Assembly: GCF_000146065.2 (NCBI RefSeq)
Contig: NC_020449.1
Location: 1,836,654 to 1,900,653 of the forward strand
Source: Candidatus Cloacimonas acidaminovorans str. Evry
GTDB lineage: Bacteria > Cloacimonadota > Cloacimonadia > Cloacimonadales > Cloacimonadaceae
DNA length: 64,000 nucleotides
Direction: 5' to 3'
The notes beneath the pieces are model-generated. The model saw only the letters and a list, made by a program, of their open reading frames with translations, was not told the DNA's origin and ran no database searches. Positions 10,485 to 19,153 of the stretch are shown one piece after another (positions within the stretch are counted from its first letter, which is position 1; each line of letters starts with the position of its first letter). Both the position numbers and the translations under genes were made by a program.

Positions 10485-12820
10485 TGTTTTGCCTTTTCCC
10501 GCAAACAAGTTAATGCCACTTTCTCTGCCGTTATAGGTAGGGACTTAATTCTAATGCCGAGAGCATCTTCAATGGCATTAGCAATCATTGGAGCTGCAGG
10601 AAGCATTGTATGTTCTCCAATTCCCCGCGCTCCAAAAGGACCATCCGGTTGAGGAACCTCTACAATAATCGGAATAATCTCTTCCGGAACATCTTTAGCA
10701 GTAGGAATTTTATAGTCCGTAAGATTAGGATTGAGCAGTTTACCTTTTTCGTTAAAACGCATATCTTCATATAACACAGTTGCTAAACCCTGAAGCAGAC
10801 CTCCTGTAATTTGACCTTTTACCAAATCAGGATTGATGGCTTTTCCGGCATCAATGGCTAAAGCAACCTTCAGCACTTTCATTTTGCCCGTTTCCTGATC
10901 AATTTCCAAATTCAAACCTGCCGCACCTACCGTGTAATGAACATTAGGATGACCTCCCTGACTTGTTTCCGGATTGTCTTTAGTGCTGGCAAATTCAGGC
11001 ATAAACATTCCGCGACCGTTAATCGGACCACCCTTAAAAGTTCCGTCTTCCGTCATAATGCCCTCTACCACAAAATTCTTCAAAGGTAAAATGAAAGCGG
11101 GATCGGTTTTGCATTTAACTGCCTCATCTTCCAGATAAAGAGCATCCAGCGGAAAATGATAAACCCGGTGAATGAGTGTAAAAATCTGCTCCCGGGCATC
11201 CAATGCGGCATTTTTAACGGCATTCCCACAGCTCCAGGTTATATGACTCGCAACAGTTTGCCACTCATAAGGATTCCGATCCGTATCTGGTGTTTCTACT
11301 CTAATTTTGGCTGGTGGAATAGATAAAATTTCTCCTGCAATTTGAGCCATAACTGTCTGATAACCTTGTCCGATATCCATACCGGAAATAAGCAGATTGA
11401 TTGTGGCATCTTCATTGAACTTTAAAAATGCGGAAGAAGAAGCATTCGGAGGCATAGCAGGCGCTTTCCAAAAAATAGCAAAGCCCTGACCGATAACTTT
11501 TGTCGGGTCTTCGGAAATGGGTTTTTTGCCCCAATCAATTGCTTTAGCGGCTTTATCAATACATTCCTGTAAACCGCTCGGGTTCATTTTAGCACCATAA
11601 GCGGTTTTATCTCCTGTCTTAATGGCATTTATCCTTCTAAATTCTACTTCGTCTATATTAAGTTGATGAGCCATTCTACTGATATGACTTTCCAAGCCAA
11701 AAAGCATTTCCGAATAGCCAAAACCGCGATAAGGACCCCCCGGAGGAAGATTGGTATAAACACAAATAGAATCTATGGAAACATTATCAATCCGATAAGG
11801 TCCGCTTGCTGATAAACCAACTGCATTAACAACATTGGCTCCATATTCTACATAAGCACCGGCATCCCAATATAATTGATGTTCCAGAGCCGTTATAATT
11901 CCCTCTTTTGTAGCACCCATTTTTATTTTTGCGATCAATCCCAATCGCTGATAAGTATTGGTAAATTCCTGTTCCCTGCTGTAACGCAGCTTAACTGCAT
12001 AACCCTTTAGTTGAGTGGCTAAAACTGCAGGAATAATTTCCATCGTAACTCCGGCTTTTCCTCCAAAACCACCTCCCACATAAGGAGTTATAACTCTCAC
12101 ATCTTTATGGCTGAGGCCTAATGCTTCGGCAAAAAGATTTCTTTGGGTATGCGGGGATTGTGAACTGCTCCAAACGGTTAATCGTCCCGAATGGTCAAAT
12201 TTGGCAACCGCTATATGGGTTTCTAAAGCACAATGTGCATAACGGGGAACGGAATATGTCTCCTCCAGAATAACATCTGCATTGGCAAAACCTTTTTCCA
12301 AATCACCTTTGCGGATTTTTCGCCAATGAGCTATATTTGTTCCGCCTTTGGGATAAAACCACGGAACCCGAGGATAATTTTCCACCTCTGGATGCAGTAA
12401 AGGAGCATCACTTTTCAGAGCATCCATTTGATTTAAAACTGCCGGAAGGGGTTCATATTCCACTTTAACCAAAGAAACAGCACTTTTTGCAGCTTCGGGA
12501 GTGAAAGCCACTACCGCACCTATTTGTTCACCTACAAAACGGACTCTTTCCTGAGCGAAAACATAACGGTCTTTCATATAAAGTCCGAAACGATTGTGAA
12601 AATCCTTCCCTGTAAATATTTTATAAACGCCTTTCACCTTCAATGCTTCAGAAACATCTATATTCTTGATCAAGGCAGATGCTTCCGTGCTTTCAATCAA
12701 TTCCGCATAAAGCAGATTAGCTCCAAAATCTATATCATCAACAAAAGTAGCTGCTCCGCTGATTTTATCCAAAGCATCAATACGCGTTACATCTTTGCCT
12801 ATATATTTATAGTCCTTCAT
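10481..12820 (-). CDS. Molybdenum hydroxylase large (Mo-cofactor) subunit, xanthine dehydrogenase family
   Basis: 779 residues, as expected for a separate large subunit. It carries the molybdopterin cofactor and hydroxylates a heterocycle or aldehyde carbon using water. Visible motifs: an N-terminal RIDALDKISGAATFVDD domain (residues about 10-125), the Mo-cofactor loop GGGFGGK near residue 250, PPGGPYRGFG near 365, SGMDIGQGYQT near 480, and the C-terminal GARGIGEHTMLP with the catalytic Glu near 745. It overlaps both neighbours by 4 bp (ATGA), so the three subunits are made together. The substrate may be a purine, pyrimidine, nicotinate or related ring. Xanthine dehydrogenase is the default annotation, but the neighbours argue for a ureide-yielding substrate. 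Confidence 0.93.
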   Translation of the reverse strand: MKDYKYIGKDVTRIDALDKISGAATFVDDIDFGANLLYAELIESTEASALIKNIDVSEALKVKGVYKIFTGKDFHNRFGLYMKDRYVFAQERVRFVGEQIGAVVAFTPEAAKSAVSLVKVEYEPLPAVLNQMDALKSDAPLLHPEVENYPRVPWFYPKGGTNIAHWRKIRKGDLEKGFANADVILEETYSVPRYAHCALETHIAVAKFDHSGRLTVWSSSQSPHTQRNLFAEALGLSHKDVRVITPYVGGGFGGKAGVTMEIIPAVLATQLKGYAVKLRYSREQEFTNTYQRLGLIAKIKMGATKEGIITALEHQLYWDAGAYVEYGANVVNAVGLSASGPYRIDNVSIDSICVYTNLPPGGPYRGFGYSEMLFGLESHISRMAHQLNIDEVEFRRINAIKTGDKTAYGAKMNPSGLQECIDKAAKAIDWGKKPISEDPTKVIGQGFAIFWKAPAMPPNASSSAFLKFNEDATINLLISGMDIGQGYQTVMAQIAGEILSIPPAKIRVETPDTDRNPYEWQTVASHITWSCGNAVKNAALDAREQIFTLIHRVYHFPLDALYLEDEAVKCKTDPAFILPLKNFVVEGIMTEDGTFKGGPINGRGMFMPEFASTKDNPETSQGGHPNVHYTVGAAGLNLEIDQETGKMKVLKVALAIDAGKAINPDLVKGQITGGLLQGLATVLYEDMRFNEKGKLLNPNLTDYKIPTAKDVPEEIIPIIVEVPQPDGPFGARGIGEHTMLPAAPMIANAIEDALGIRIKSLPITAEKVALTCLREKAKQ

Positions 12821-13284
12821 TTTACCCCCTTTCCGGTTAAAGACATAATTGCATCAAAAATAGGTGTATAACCTGTGCAGCGACAAAGATTTCCGGCAAT
12901 TGACTCTTTAATTTCCTCTAAAGAGGGATGGGGATTTTTTTCCAGCAATTCAGTAACCGCCAAAATTATTCCCGGTGCACAATAACCGCATTGAAAAGAA
13001 TTGAATTCAATAAATGCTTTCTGCAGAGCACTAAGTTTTTCCCTGGAAATACCTTCTAAAGTGGTAATACTATGATTTTCCGCTTCAACGGCAAGAATCA
13101 GACAACTGCGAACTGCTTTACCATCAAGCAAAACAGTGCAGGCACCGCAATCACCTCTTTCACAGCCACATTTGGGACTTTTAATTCCCAATTTATTCCG
13201 GAGCACATCCAGAAGTATTTCATTATTTTCCACTTGCACATTACGGGGTTCATTATTAAGTATCAAGCTGATTTCTTTCATCAT
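12817..13284 (-). CDS. Molybdenum hydroxylase small subunit with two [2Fe-2S] clusters
   Basis: 155 residues. Passes electrons from the Mo centre to FAD. The plant-type ferredoxin cluster is bound by Cys41, Cys46, Cys49 and Cys61 (CGCERGDCGACT); the second, all-helical cluster by Cys99, Cys102, Cys134 and Cys136 (CGYCAPG and CRCTGY). All eight ligands are present. The gene overlaps the FAD subunit upstream and the Mo subunit downstream by 4 bp each. Two consecutive Met codons make the start ambiguous by one residue. Confidence 0.95.
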   Translation of the reverse strand: MMKEISLILNNEPRNVQVENNEILLDVLRNKLGIKSPKCGCERGDCGACTVLLDGKAVRSCLILAVEAENHSITTLEGISREKLSALQKAFIEFNSFQCGYCAPGIILAVTELLEKNPHPSLEEIKESIAGNLCRCTGYTPIFDAIMSLTGKGVK

Positions 13285-14177
13285 ACATCTCCCAAAAGCT
13301 TTCGGGGCTCAATATATTTGCCGGAAATTCTTTCCTGAATTGCCGTTAAACCTCTTTTAAGCATAATTCCACTAATATACATCCGGAATTCTTGTGTAGC
13401 GCGAATATCTGTTATGGGGTTTATTTCCGAAGGAATAAGAGCTATGGCTTTTTCTATTAAATCAGCATTCAAAGGGTTACTGTTATTTAAGAGGTCTTCA
13501 ATATAGTAAGCTCTTTTGGGAAGAGGACTTAAAGCACAATGAGCCAAACGATATTGTTTATCCGCAGTCATTAAAATTCCCCAACCTGCCTGAGCAAGGT
13601 CTTCTCCACTGTAACGACCCAGTTTTAAATAGATACCGGAACTATCAGGAATTCTTTTCAGAGAAATACCGGTTACTATTTCATCTTCCTGCAAAGCTGT
13701 TTTTCGGGGAGCAAGAAACCATTCCGTAACAGGAATTTCCCTTTGCGACAAAGGACTTGCACAATGAACTGTTGCCTCATAGCATAAAAGAGCAGGAGCA
13801 GAATCCAAAGAAGGAACTGCAGAACAAATATTTCCCGTTAAAGTAGCCCTGGCACGAATTCCTGTAGAGCCAATTGTTTTACAGGCATCGTGAAGAAGAA
13901 TAAAATGCTTTTGCACCAGTTCATTTTCTATAAGCTGCGCAAAAGTTACATTACTGCCGATAAAAAGTGTTTCCTTTTCCCAATTGAGCTTTAATAATTC
14001 ACTGATACCTTTTATATCAATCAACAAATCAGGTTTCAGCATTCCTTCTCTAATATTTACAATCAGATCGGTTCCACCTGCCAGAAAAAGGGCTTTATCT
14101 TTATATTTTGCTTTAAGTTGCAATGCTTCAATCAAAGTGGAAGGACGCTGATAGTCAAAAGTATGAGCCAAAGCCAT
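13281..14177 (-). CDS. Molybdenum hydroxylase FAD-binding subunit
   Basis: 298 residues from the ATG at 14177, which has an AAGGAAG ribosome binding site 6-12 bases upstream. An ATG at 14219 would overlap the previous gene by 28 bp without a comparable site. The subunit accepts electrons from the iron-sulfur subunit and passes them to NAD+ or another carrier. FAD-binding motifs are LFLAGGTDLIVNIREG (about residues 35-50) and TGIRARATLTGNICSAVPS followed by DSAPALL (about 110-140). The C-terminal CO-dehydrogenase flavoprotein-like domain is complete. The medium-small-large gene order is common in bacterial molybdenum hydroxylases. Confidence 0.92.
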   Translation of the reverse strand: MALAHTFDYQRPSTLIEALQLKAKYKDKALFLAGGTDLIVNIREGMLKPDLLIDIKGISELLKLNWEKETLFIGSNVTFAQLIENELVQKHFILLHDACKTIGSTGIRARATLTGNICSAVPSLDSAPALLCYEATVHCASPLSQREIPVTEWFLAPRKTALQEDEIVTGISLKRIPDSSGIYLKLGRYSGEDLAQAGWGILMTADKQYRLAHCALSPLPKRAYYIEDLLNNSNPLNADLIEKAIALIPSEINPITDIRATQEFRMYISGIMLKRGLTAIQERISGKYIEPRKLLGDV

Positions 14178-14191
14178 ATTTTCTTCCTTTT

Positions 14192-15004
14192 TTAGGGTTC
14201 CCAAGCCATAATGCGACACATAGAGGATTCCAGTTCAATGCCGCGCAGAGGAAAAAGTCCTATCCAGACCCTTTTATTGGAGATTTTATCAATATCTCCC
14301 CCCAGGTTTTCTGCATGCACCAGCTTTTTAGGGAAGAGTTTCAGATGCATCACCTGATAGTATTCTTCAGGAGGAAACATTTCATCCCAGGTCTTACCGT
14401 ATTTGGCAATCAACTTTTGTTCCGCTTCGTTAAAAGAACCAGGATGCCAATTGCGGATAATAGTATTCATAGGATGATCTGCAGAACCGCAATCTACTCC
14501 AATCCATTTCAAATGCATATCCAAAGCCCAGGTATGAAAAGAAGGATCAGGACCCGGATGCTTAACAAAATAGCGGAGTTCATCACTTTCAGGCTGATCC
14601 CAGGCATAACGATGGTAGCCGGTATTGATAATTAAAATATCGCCTTTTTTGATTTCCGCTTTTTGCATCAGAAGCTCGGGAGAGTATAAATCATAGTCAT
14701 TTACGCTATCAGAAATATCTACAACTACTCCAGGACCAATCCATTCTTCCATAGGAACTTGTCCTATACTGCGTCCACTGGCAAAAAAATGGATTTCACC
14801 ATCAATATGTGTGCCTACATGATTGCTGGTAGTAATAATTTGACCATTTGCACCCTGACCTGAATGAGCTCCAGCAATGCGTTTAAAGTATTGAATTCCC
14901 AAAGGCATATAGCTGGGCCAGGGAGGTGTATGAATACTTAAGGGCTGAGTTAAATCATACATCTTTAAGCTCTGCATAAATTCAAAGAAGCTGTTTAGTT
15001 CCAT
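14192..15004 (-). CDS. Cyclase-family metal hydrolase (kynurenine-formamidase-like fold)
   Basis: 270 residues from the ATG at 15004, preceded by GGAGATAAAA. A longer frame from 15067 would only add residues translated from the GTTCAAAG repeats upstream. The signature is HVGTHIDGEIHF with its metal-binding His and Asp residues; the family includes arylformamidase, isatin hydrolase and related amide or lactam hydrolases. The conserved core DLTQPLSIHTPPWPSYMP, DILIINTGYH and WIGVDCGSADHPMNT is present. Given the Mo enzyme encoded just downstream, hydrolytic opening of an oxidised lactam ring is the natural role. It begins the second half of the operon after a 280-bp repeat-filled gap. Confidence 0.9.
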   Translation of the reverse strand: MELNSFFEFMQSLKMYDLTQPLSIHTPPWPSYMPLGIQYFKRIAGAHSGQGANGQIITTSNHVGTHIDGEIHFFASGRSIGQVPMEEWIGPGVVVDISDSVNDYDLYSPELLMQKAEIKKGDILIINTGYHRYAWDQPESDELRYFVKHPGPDPSFHTWALDMHLKWIGVDCGSADHPMNTIIRNWHPGSFNEAEQKLIAKYGKTWDEMFPPEEYYQVMHLKLFPKKLVHAENLGGDIDKISNKRVWIGLFPLRGIELESSMCRIMAWEP

Positions 15005-15022
15005 TTTTATCTCCTGTTTATT

Positions 15023-15108
15023 TAGTTCAAAGTTCAAAGTGCGGGAGTTCAAAGTGCGGGAGTTCAAAGTTCAAAGTGCGGGAGTTCAAAGTTCAAAGTT
15101 CCTTACGA
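15023..15108. repeat. GTTCAAAGTGCGGGA tandem repeats upstream of the cyclase-family gene
   Basis: The words GTTCAAA and GTTCAAAGTGCGGGA alternate about ten times in 86 bp. The block lies inside the operon, just before the ribosome binding site of the cyclase-family gene. Its 7- and 15-bp steps suggest replication slippage. Confidence 0.85.
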
Positions 15109-15132
15109 CAAAGATGTCGTTTTTCCGGAAAA

Positions 15133-15274
15133 CCATCTCGCTACCTCGCTATTTTCACCATCTCACTATTTTGCCATCTCGCTACCTTGCTATTTTCACC
15201 ATCTCACTATTTCGCCATCTCGCTACCTTGCCATTTTCACCATCTCACTATTTGCCATCTCACCCTCTCACTCT
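15133..15274. repeat. 41-bp tandem repeat, about 3.5 units
   Basis: Units start at 15133, 15174 and 15215 (41, 41 and 40 bp), each beginning CCATCTCGCTACCT and containing TTTTCACCATCTCACTATTT; a partial fourth unit starts at 15255. The array begins right after the end of the DUF1116 gene and lies in the only long gap of the operon. Open frames read through it are low-complexity and not credible. Confidence 0.9.
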
Positions 15275-15284
15275 TTATCTTTTT

Positions 15285-16682
15285 TTAATACATATCCGCC
15301 AATGTTTTATAGGCCTTAATAAACGGTTCAAAAGGTGCTTTCACAACTCCAGCGCCAACTTGTCCCACACCAGGATTTTTATGTGCTACACCTGTGTCAA
15401 TTACCGGAGCTATGTTATTTTGAATAACTTTCACTACATCAATTCCCAAAGGGGTTCCTCTAAAATCCAATGCCGGAATTTGATAAAGGGAACTTTCTCC
15501 AAAACAAATATTATACATAGACAATGTGTAATTTATTGCTTCTTTGGCAGTTCCACCTACAAATTGAACTATGGCAGGAGCTGCGGCAAGAGCAAAACCA
15601 CCCAAACCGCCTGTTTCCGTTATAGAGCTGTCACCAATATCGGGATTGGCATCTTCTTTGGTAAAACCTGGAAAATAGAGGGCATCGGGAACAGGGGCAG
15701 TACCCGTAAACCATTTATTTCCTGTTCCGCTAACCTGAATTCCGAAATCAGTTCCATTTCTTGCCATAGCCACAACTATAGAGCTACCGGAAATGTTTCT
15801 GGCAGGATCAAGAATGGCTTTACTTGCAGGCATAGACAGGTTCAGGAAAAAATGGTCGTTGCCATTTATAAAATCCAGTGCGGCAGCAGATTCTTCAGGA
15901 TTAGTCATTGTTTTAATAATGGCAGGAGCTATTTGTCTGATAAACAAAGAAGTTCCAGCCCGATTACGATTGTGAAGTTCATCACCCATATTCAATGCTT
16001 GGGCAATAAGTCCCTGAATATTAATCGTTCCCGCATATTCTATAGCTCTTTTCAGGACGGGATAGAGCACTTTTTCCATCCATTTTAGGCGGTTAATCAC
16101 TTCTTCGCTATAGGCACCATAGCGCAAAACTTTTCCCAAACCTTCATTTTGGGTAGCATAAGTAAAATTGCCGTAGCTTTCATTTTTAATAATAAAAACA
16201 GGCATTGAAGGACTGATAATACCTGCCATAGGACCGGTACAATTATGTTCGTGGCAGGGAGCAAATTCAATTTTTCCCGAAGCGGCAATTTTTTCCGCTT
16301 CTTCTGCATTTTTTGCCCTATCTTCATAAATTAGAGCTCCAATTATGGCACCCCGCATAGGACCGCACATTCTATCCCAGGAAACAGGAGGACCGCTATG
16401 GAGAATAAGGTCTTTATGCATTCCGGGAATAACCTTCAGGGCAACATCCATTCCGGTTAAAACCGCTTTGCCGGAATTGATTATTTCCAGAGCTTTTTTA
16501 TTGGCTGGAGCAATGATGTTTTCAGAGAGCGAATTTATTTTATGATGATAGCTGTTTTCAACAGGCAGAGGAGGTTTCCAAAGGAGGTTTACCACATCAA
16601 TACCTTGAGTTTTAAGGTCTACGGCAAATTTTTCCAAGCCAATGTTTATTACTTTTGGTTTATCTTTATTTAATTTCAGCAT
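15285..16682 (-). CDS. DUF1116 protein, AllG (YlbE)-like subunit of oxamate carbamoyltransferase
   Basis: 465 residues. The DUF1116 family is recognised from GPPVSWDRMCGPMRGA, FAPCHEHNCTGPMAGI, a long helical middle and VARNGTDFGIQVSG-like and SITETGGLGGFA segments. In E. coli the family member YlbE (AllG), with FdrA (AllF) and YlbF (AllH), forms the oxamic transcarbamylase that interconverts oxalurate plus phosphate with oxamate plus carbamoyl phosphate. Here the start overlaps the end of fdrA by 7 bp, and a DUF2877 gene precedes fdrA, so all three subunits are together. The ureide actually used may differ from oxalurate. This is the last gene before the repeat-filled gap. Confidence 0.9.
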   Translation of the reverse strand: MLKLNKDKPKVINIGLEKFAVDLKTQGIDVVNLLWKPPLPVENSYHHKINSLSENIIAPANKKALEIINSGKAVLTGMDVALKVIPGMHKDLILHSGPPVSWDRMCGPMRGAIIGALIYEDRAKNAEEAEKIAASGKIEFAPCHEHNCTGPMAGIISPSMPVFIIKNESYGNFTYATQNEGLGKVLRYGAYSEEVINRLKWMEKVLYPVLKRAIEYAGTINIQGLIAQALNMGDELHNRNRAGTSLFIRQIAPAIIKTMTNPEESAAALDFINGNDHFFLNLSMPASKAILDPARNISGSSIVVAMARNGTDFGIQVSGTGNKWFTGTAPVPDALYFPGFTKEDANPDIGDSSITETGGLGGFALAAAPAIVQFVGGTAKEAINYTLSMYNICFGESSLYQIPALDFRGTPLGIDVVKVIQNNIAPVIDTGVAHKNPGVGQVGAGVVKAPFEPFIKAYKTLADMY

Positions 16683-18193
16683 TTAGCACTCCGATATGAT
16701 CTTAAACATTGGCAGACAAATTCACAAGCAGAATGATGAGAGGTAAATACATAAGCTCCTGCCTTTTCCAATTCCTTTTTTTGTTTTTGCCGGTTTTGAG
16801 GATCGCCGTCTGTTCCTAATAAATGGCAGACAACAACAAGGTCTGCAGGCAATTTTTGCAGGGCAGGAACAAGTTCTTCAGCCGGATCGGGATGAGCACC
16901 AAAACCCAAAACTACATCCAATAAGATGATACCTACTTTAGGATCATTTGCTTCCTGAGCCAATTTTTGCAGACGCAAACTGTAATCTATCATTGGATGA
17001 GGACGTCCTATTGTAAATTCATCTGCTCCTAAATCTATAATACTATTTTCTTTTGTTTGCCAGCCATCGGTCAACCGGAAAAATGCCTGATCCGTAACAT
17101 TATTAAAGGGTTCGCAACCAAAATTATCAAGATAGACCTGAATTGCTTCCTGGCAAAGCGTTCCGCCACTATATAAACCGCGCAGATAAGGACCTCTAAG
17201 CTTTGGCAAAGGAAAATCTTCCGCAAGCTTAGCATTTTTTACTTCAATTCCTGCTTTCTTACAGGCAAAAAAAGCGGTTTCAGATAAAGAACGGACATAA
17301 TATAAATTGGGTAGTTCAGGAACTTGCATTGGAATAAGGAAATTGGCAATCACCGGTTTGGAACTATGAGAAATCAGTTCCCACAATTTTTTCTGCACCT
17401 CTTCACAGGGGGGTTTTCCTGTTACAATAATAACTTCTGTATTTTCATCCTCCAGCAGATATTCCAAACAGGCAGTCAGCATTAAGCCGCCAATTTCTTT
17501 TTTCCCATCCCTTCCTCCGGTTCCAAATGCCTGCGAAATTCCTCCACTCAAATTAGCTATAGTAGTGGAGATTTCCTGTAAACCTGTTCCTGATGCGGAA
17601 ACAATTCCTATTTTACCGCGGGGAACATTATTGGCAAAGGCAAGTGGAACGCCATTGAGAATAGCGGTTCCGCAATCAGGACCCATCATCAAAAGACCTT
17701 TTTTCAGAGCTTTTTGTTTCAAAGAAAGTTCATCTTCAATGCTTACATTATCGGAAAAGAGCAAAATATGCAGTCCTTTTTCCAGTGCTTTTTCCGCTTC
17801 AGCGGCTGCATATTTTCCGGCAATGGAAATTAGACAAAGGTCTGCTCCTCCTAAAGTGGCAATTGCTTTTTCCAGAGTAAATGCCTGGGGAATTGGAGTT
17901 TGATTGTATTCATTAGTGGAAGGTTTATTGATTAATTCTTCTGCTTTATTTATTGCTTCCGCAGCATTTTTTGCGTTATCGGCTTTGATCACGATAACAA
18001 TATCGTTTTCCGAAGCAGAGTTTATTTCTTCTGCCAGCATATCACTTGCCTTTAGAATTTCCCGATTTTCGCTTGTAGCTACAATAGCAACTGCTTCCAG
18101 AACGCCTTTTAGAGACCTTAGTTCCCGGGAAATAAGCATCAGCTTAACGGAATCCAAGTATTTTCCCGCAATAATTTTAGCTTTTATGGGCAT
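16676..18193 (-). CDS. fdrA: FdrA-type protein, AllF-like subunit of oxamate carbamoyltransferase
   Basis: 505 residues, somewhat shorter than E. coli FdrA (about 555). The fold is related to the succinyl-CoA synthetase alpha chain: KGLLMMGPDCGTAILNGVP and GIVSASGTGLQEIS are the family marks, with GTGGRDGKKEIGG and a C-terminal half containing DLGADEFTIGRPHPMIDY. In E. coli the protein is part of the anaerobic allantoin-nitrogen pathway, where the complex releases carbamoyl phosphate. It starts 10 bp after the DUF2877 stop and overlaps the DUF1116 start. No carbamate kinase gene is in the window, so ATP recovery would depend on a gene elsewhere. Confidence 0.92.
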   Translation of the reverse strand: MPIKAKIIAGKYLDSVKLMLISRELRSLKGVLEAVAIVATSENREILKASDMLAEEINSASENDIVIVIKADNAKNAAEAINKAEELINKPSTNEYNQTPIPQAFTLEKAIATLGGADLCLISIAGKYAAAEAEKALEKGLHILLFSDNVSIEDELSLKQKALKKGLLMMGPDCGTAILNGVPLAFANNVPRGKIGIVSASGTGLQEISTTIANLSGGISQAFGTGGRDGKKEIGGLMLTACLEYLLEDENTEVIIVTGKPPCEEVQKKLWELISHSSKPVIANFLIPMQVPELPNLYYVRSLSETAFFACKKAGIEVKNAKLAEDFPLPKLRGPYLRGLYSGGTLCQEAIQVYLDNFGCEPFNNVTDQAFFRLTDGWQTKENSIIDLGADEFTIGRPHPMIDYSLRLQKLAQEANDPKVGIILLDVVLGFGAHPDPAEELVPALQKLPADLVVVCHLLGTDGDPQNRQKQKKELEKAGAYVFTSHHSACEFVCQCLRSYRSAKC

Positions 18194-18203
18194 TATATTT
18201 CCT

Positions 18204-19118
18204 TTATATATTTACAGATAGTACATTGAGAGCAGCAAGGACATCCGGAAAAATACAGCTTCTGCATTTCGCTATTTCCGCACTCCAAAACCAATTAAAT
18301 AACAAACAAAATACAAATCCGCTCAACATATCTTTTCCTGAACTCTCACCTGAATTCATTATTAGATTTATGTATTTTGTCAAGTTAATTTCGTCGTTTT
18401 CACTTAAAGCAAGCAAAAAATTCGCCCAATCATCATCCGGACGCAGGTAATATGCTTGATGCAGAAAAGTATTGACCAGCAAATCATTGTCCAAAGCGGT
18501 TTGATAGATTTCTTCCCGTTGTTTTATCAGGTCTTTTCTGCCGTTGGCAATCAGCCAGGATAAACAGATTATATAGCCAATCAAAAAATCATCACCGGCA
18601 GGAGTGCTTCCCAAACCCCGGCGTTTTATTTGTTGGGCAAAGAGTGTATATTGTTGTTGAAAGAGGTTATTTATACCGTTTATGAGGCAGTTACGGAACT
18701 GAAGAAGAAATTCATCCTGGGATGAAGGGGGCTGAAAAAGCAAAGATAATAAATTATTTTTCTCTTCACCAATAAAGAAATTAAGCAGTTTTTCGCAGAG
18801 TAAGAAGGTCTTTTGGGCATTTTGATGAGGATGAATTGAAGGTATTTTCCAGATATTATCCTGGCTGTATGGTAAAGATATTTCTTGATTAATAACCACT
18901 TCTTTTTCTGTTACTTTCAGTTCTTTAGCTAAAGGAATCCTTCCTTTTAGGATTAGACGATATGGACCTGCACATATACTACTCTCACATAAAGATATAA
19001 CAATATCTTCTGCGGCAAAATTTATTACCCGCTCAAAACAGCTATGAACCTTTGTATAGGTGCCTGAAGGAACCAATTCTCCGATGCGGAAAAGGGTATA
19101 ATTATTTTTTCTCTGCAT
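18204..19118 (-). CDS. DUF2877 protein, AllH (YlbF)-like subunit of oxamate carbamoyltransferase
   Basis: 304 residues. DUF2877 is recognised from the GLGSTPAGDDFLIGYI motif (form in other members: GLGPGLTPSGDDFL) and the later GESSGKDMLSGF motif; the N-terminal GELVPSGTYTKVHSCFERVINF also fits. It forms the transcarbamylase with FdrA and the DUF1116 protein. It is the first gene of the nine-gene operon. No Shine-Dalgarno sequence precedes the ATG, whereas a strong promoter ends 6 bases before it, so translation may start on a leaderless mRNA. Confidence 0.88.
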   Translation of the reverse strand: MQRKNNYTLFRIGELVPSGTYTKVHSCFERVINFAAEDIVISLCESSICAGPYRLILKGRIPLAKELKVTEKEVVINQEISLPYSQDNIWKIPSIHPHQNAQKTFLLCEKLLNFFIGEEKNNLLSLLFQPPSSQDEFLLQFRNCLINGINNLFQQQYTLFAQQIKRRGLGSTPAGDDFLIGYIICLSWLIANGRKDLIKQREEIYQTALDNDLLVNTFLHQAYYLRPDDDWANFLLALSENDEINLTKYINLIMNSGESSGKDMLSGFVFCLLFNWFWSAEIAKCRSCIFPDVLAALNVLSVNI

Positions 19119-19153
19119 AACAATAAAATAATGCTTTTGTAATTAAATGTCAA
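19116..19153 (-). promoter_or_regulatory. Strong promoter of the catabolic operon, probably leaderless
   Basis: On the minus strand TTGACA (19153-19148), 17 bases, TATTTT (19130-19125), 6 bases, then the ATG at 19118. With transcription starting 7 bases after the -10 box, the first base of the mRNA would be the A of ATG. The absence of any Shine-Dalgarno sequence in the 6-base gap agrees. Confidence 0.7.

Noticed and set aside
15039-16088. A 349-codon plus-strand open frame
   Set aside because: It begins in tandem repeats and runs antisense to the DUF1116 gene; its protein is low-complexity at the start and otherwise without sense.
7959-19118. Standard allantoin or xanthine degradation operon
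   Set aside because: FdrA-type proteins and a Mo hydroxylase are present, but no allantoinase, allantoate amidohydrolase, ureidoglycolate dehydrogenase or YgeW-type carbamoyltransferase; the presence of a cyclase-family enzyme and CoA-transferase points to another substrate.
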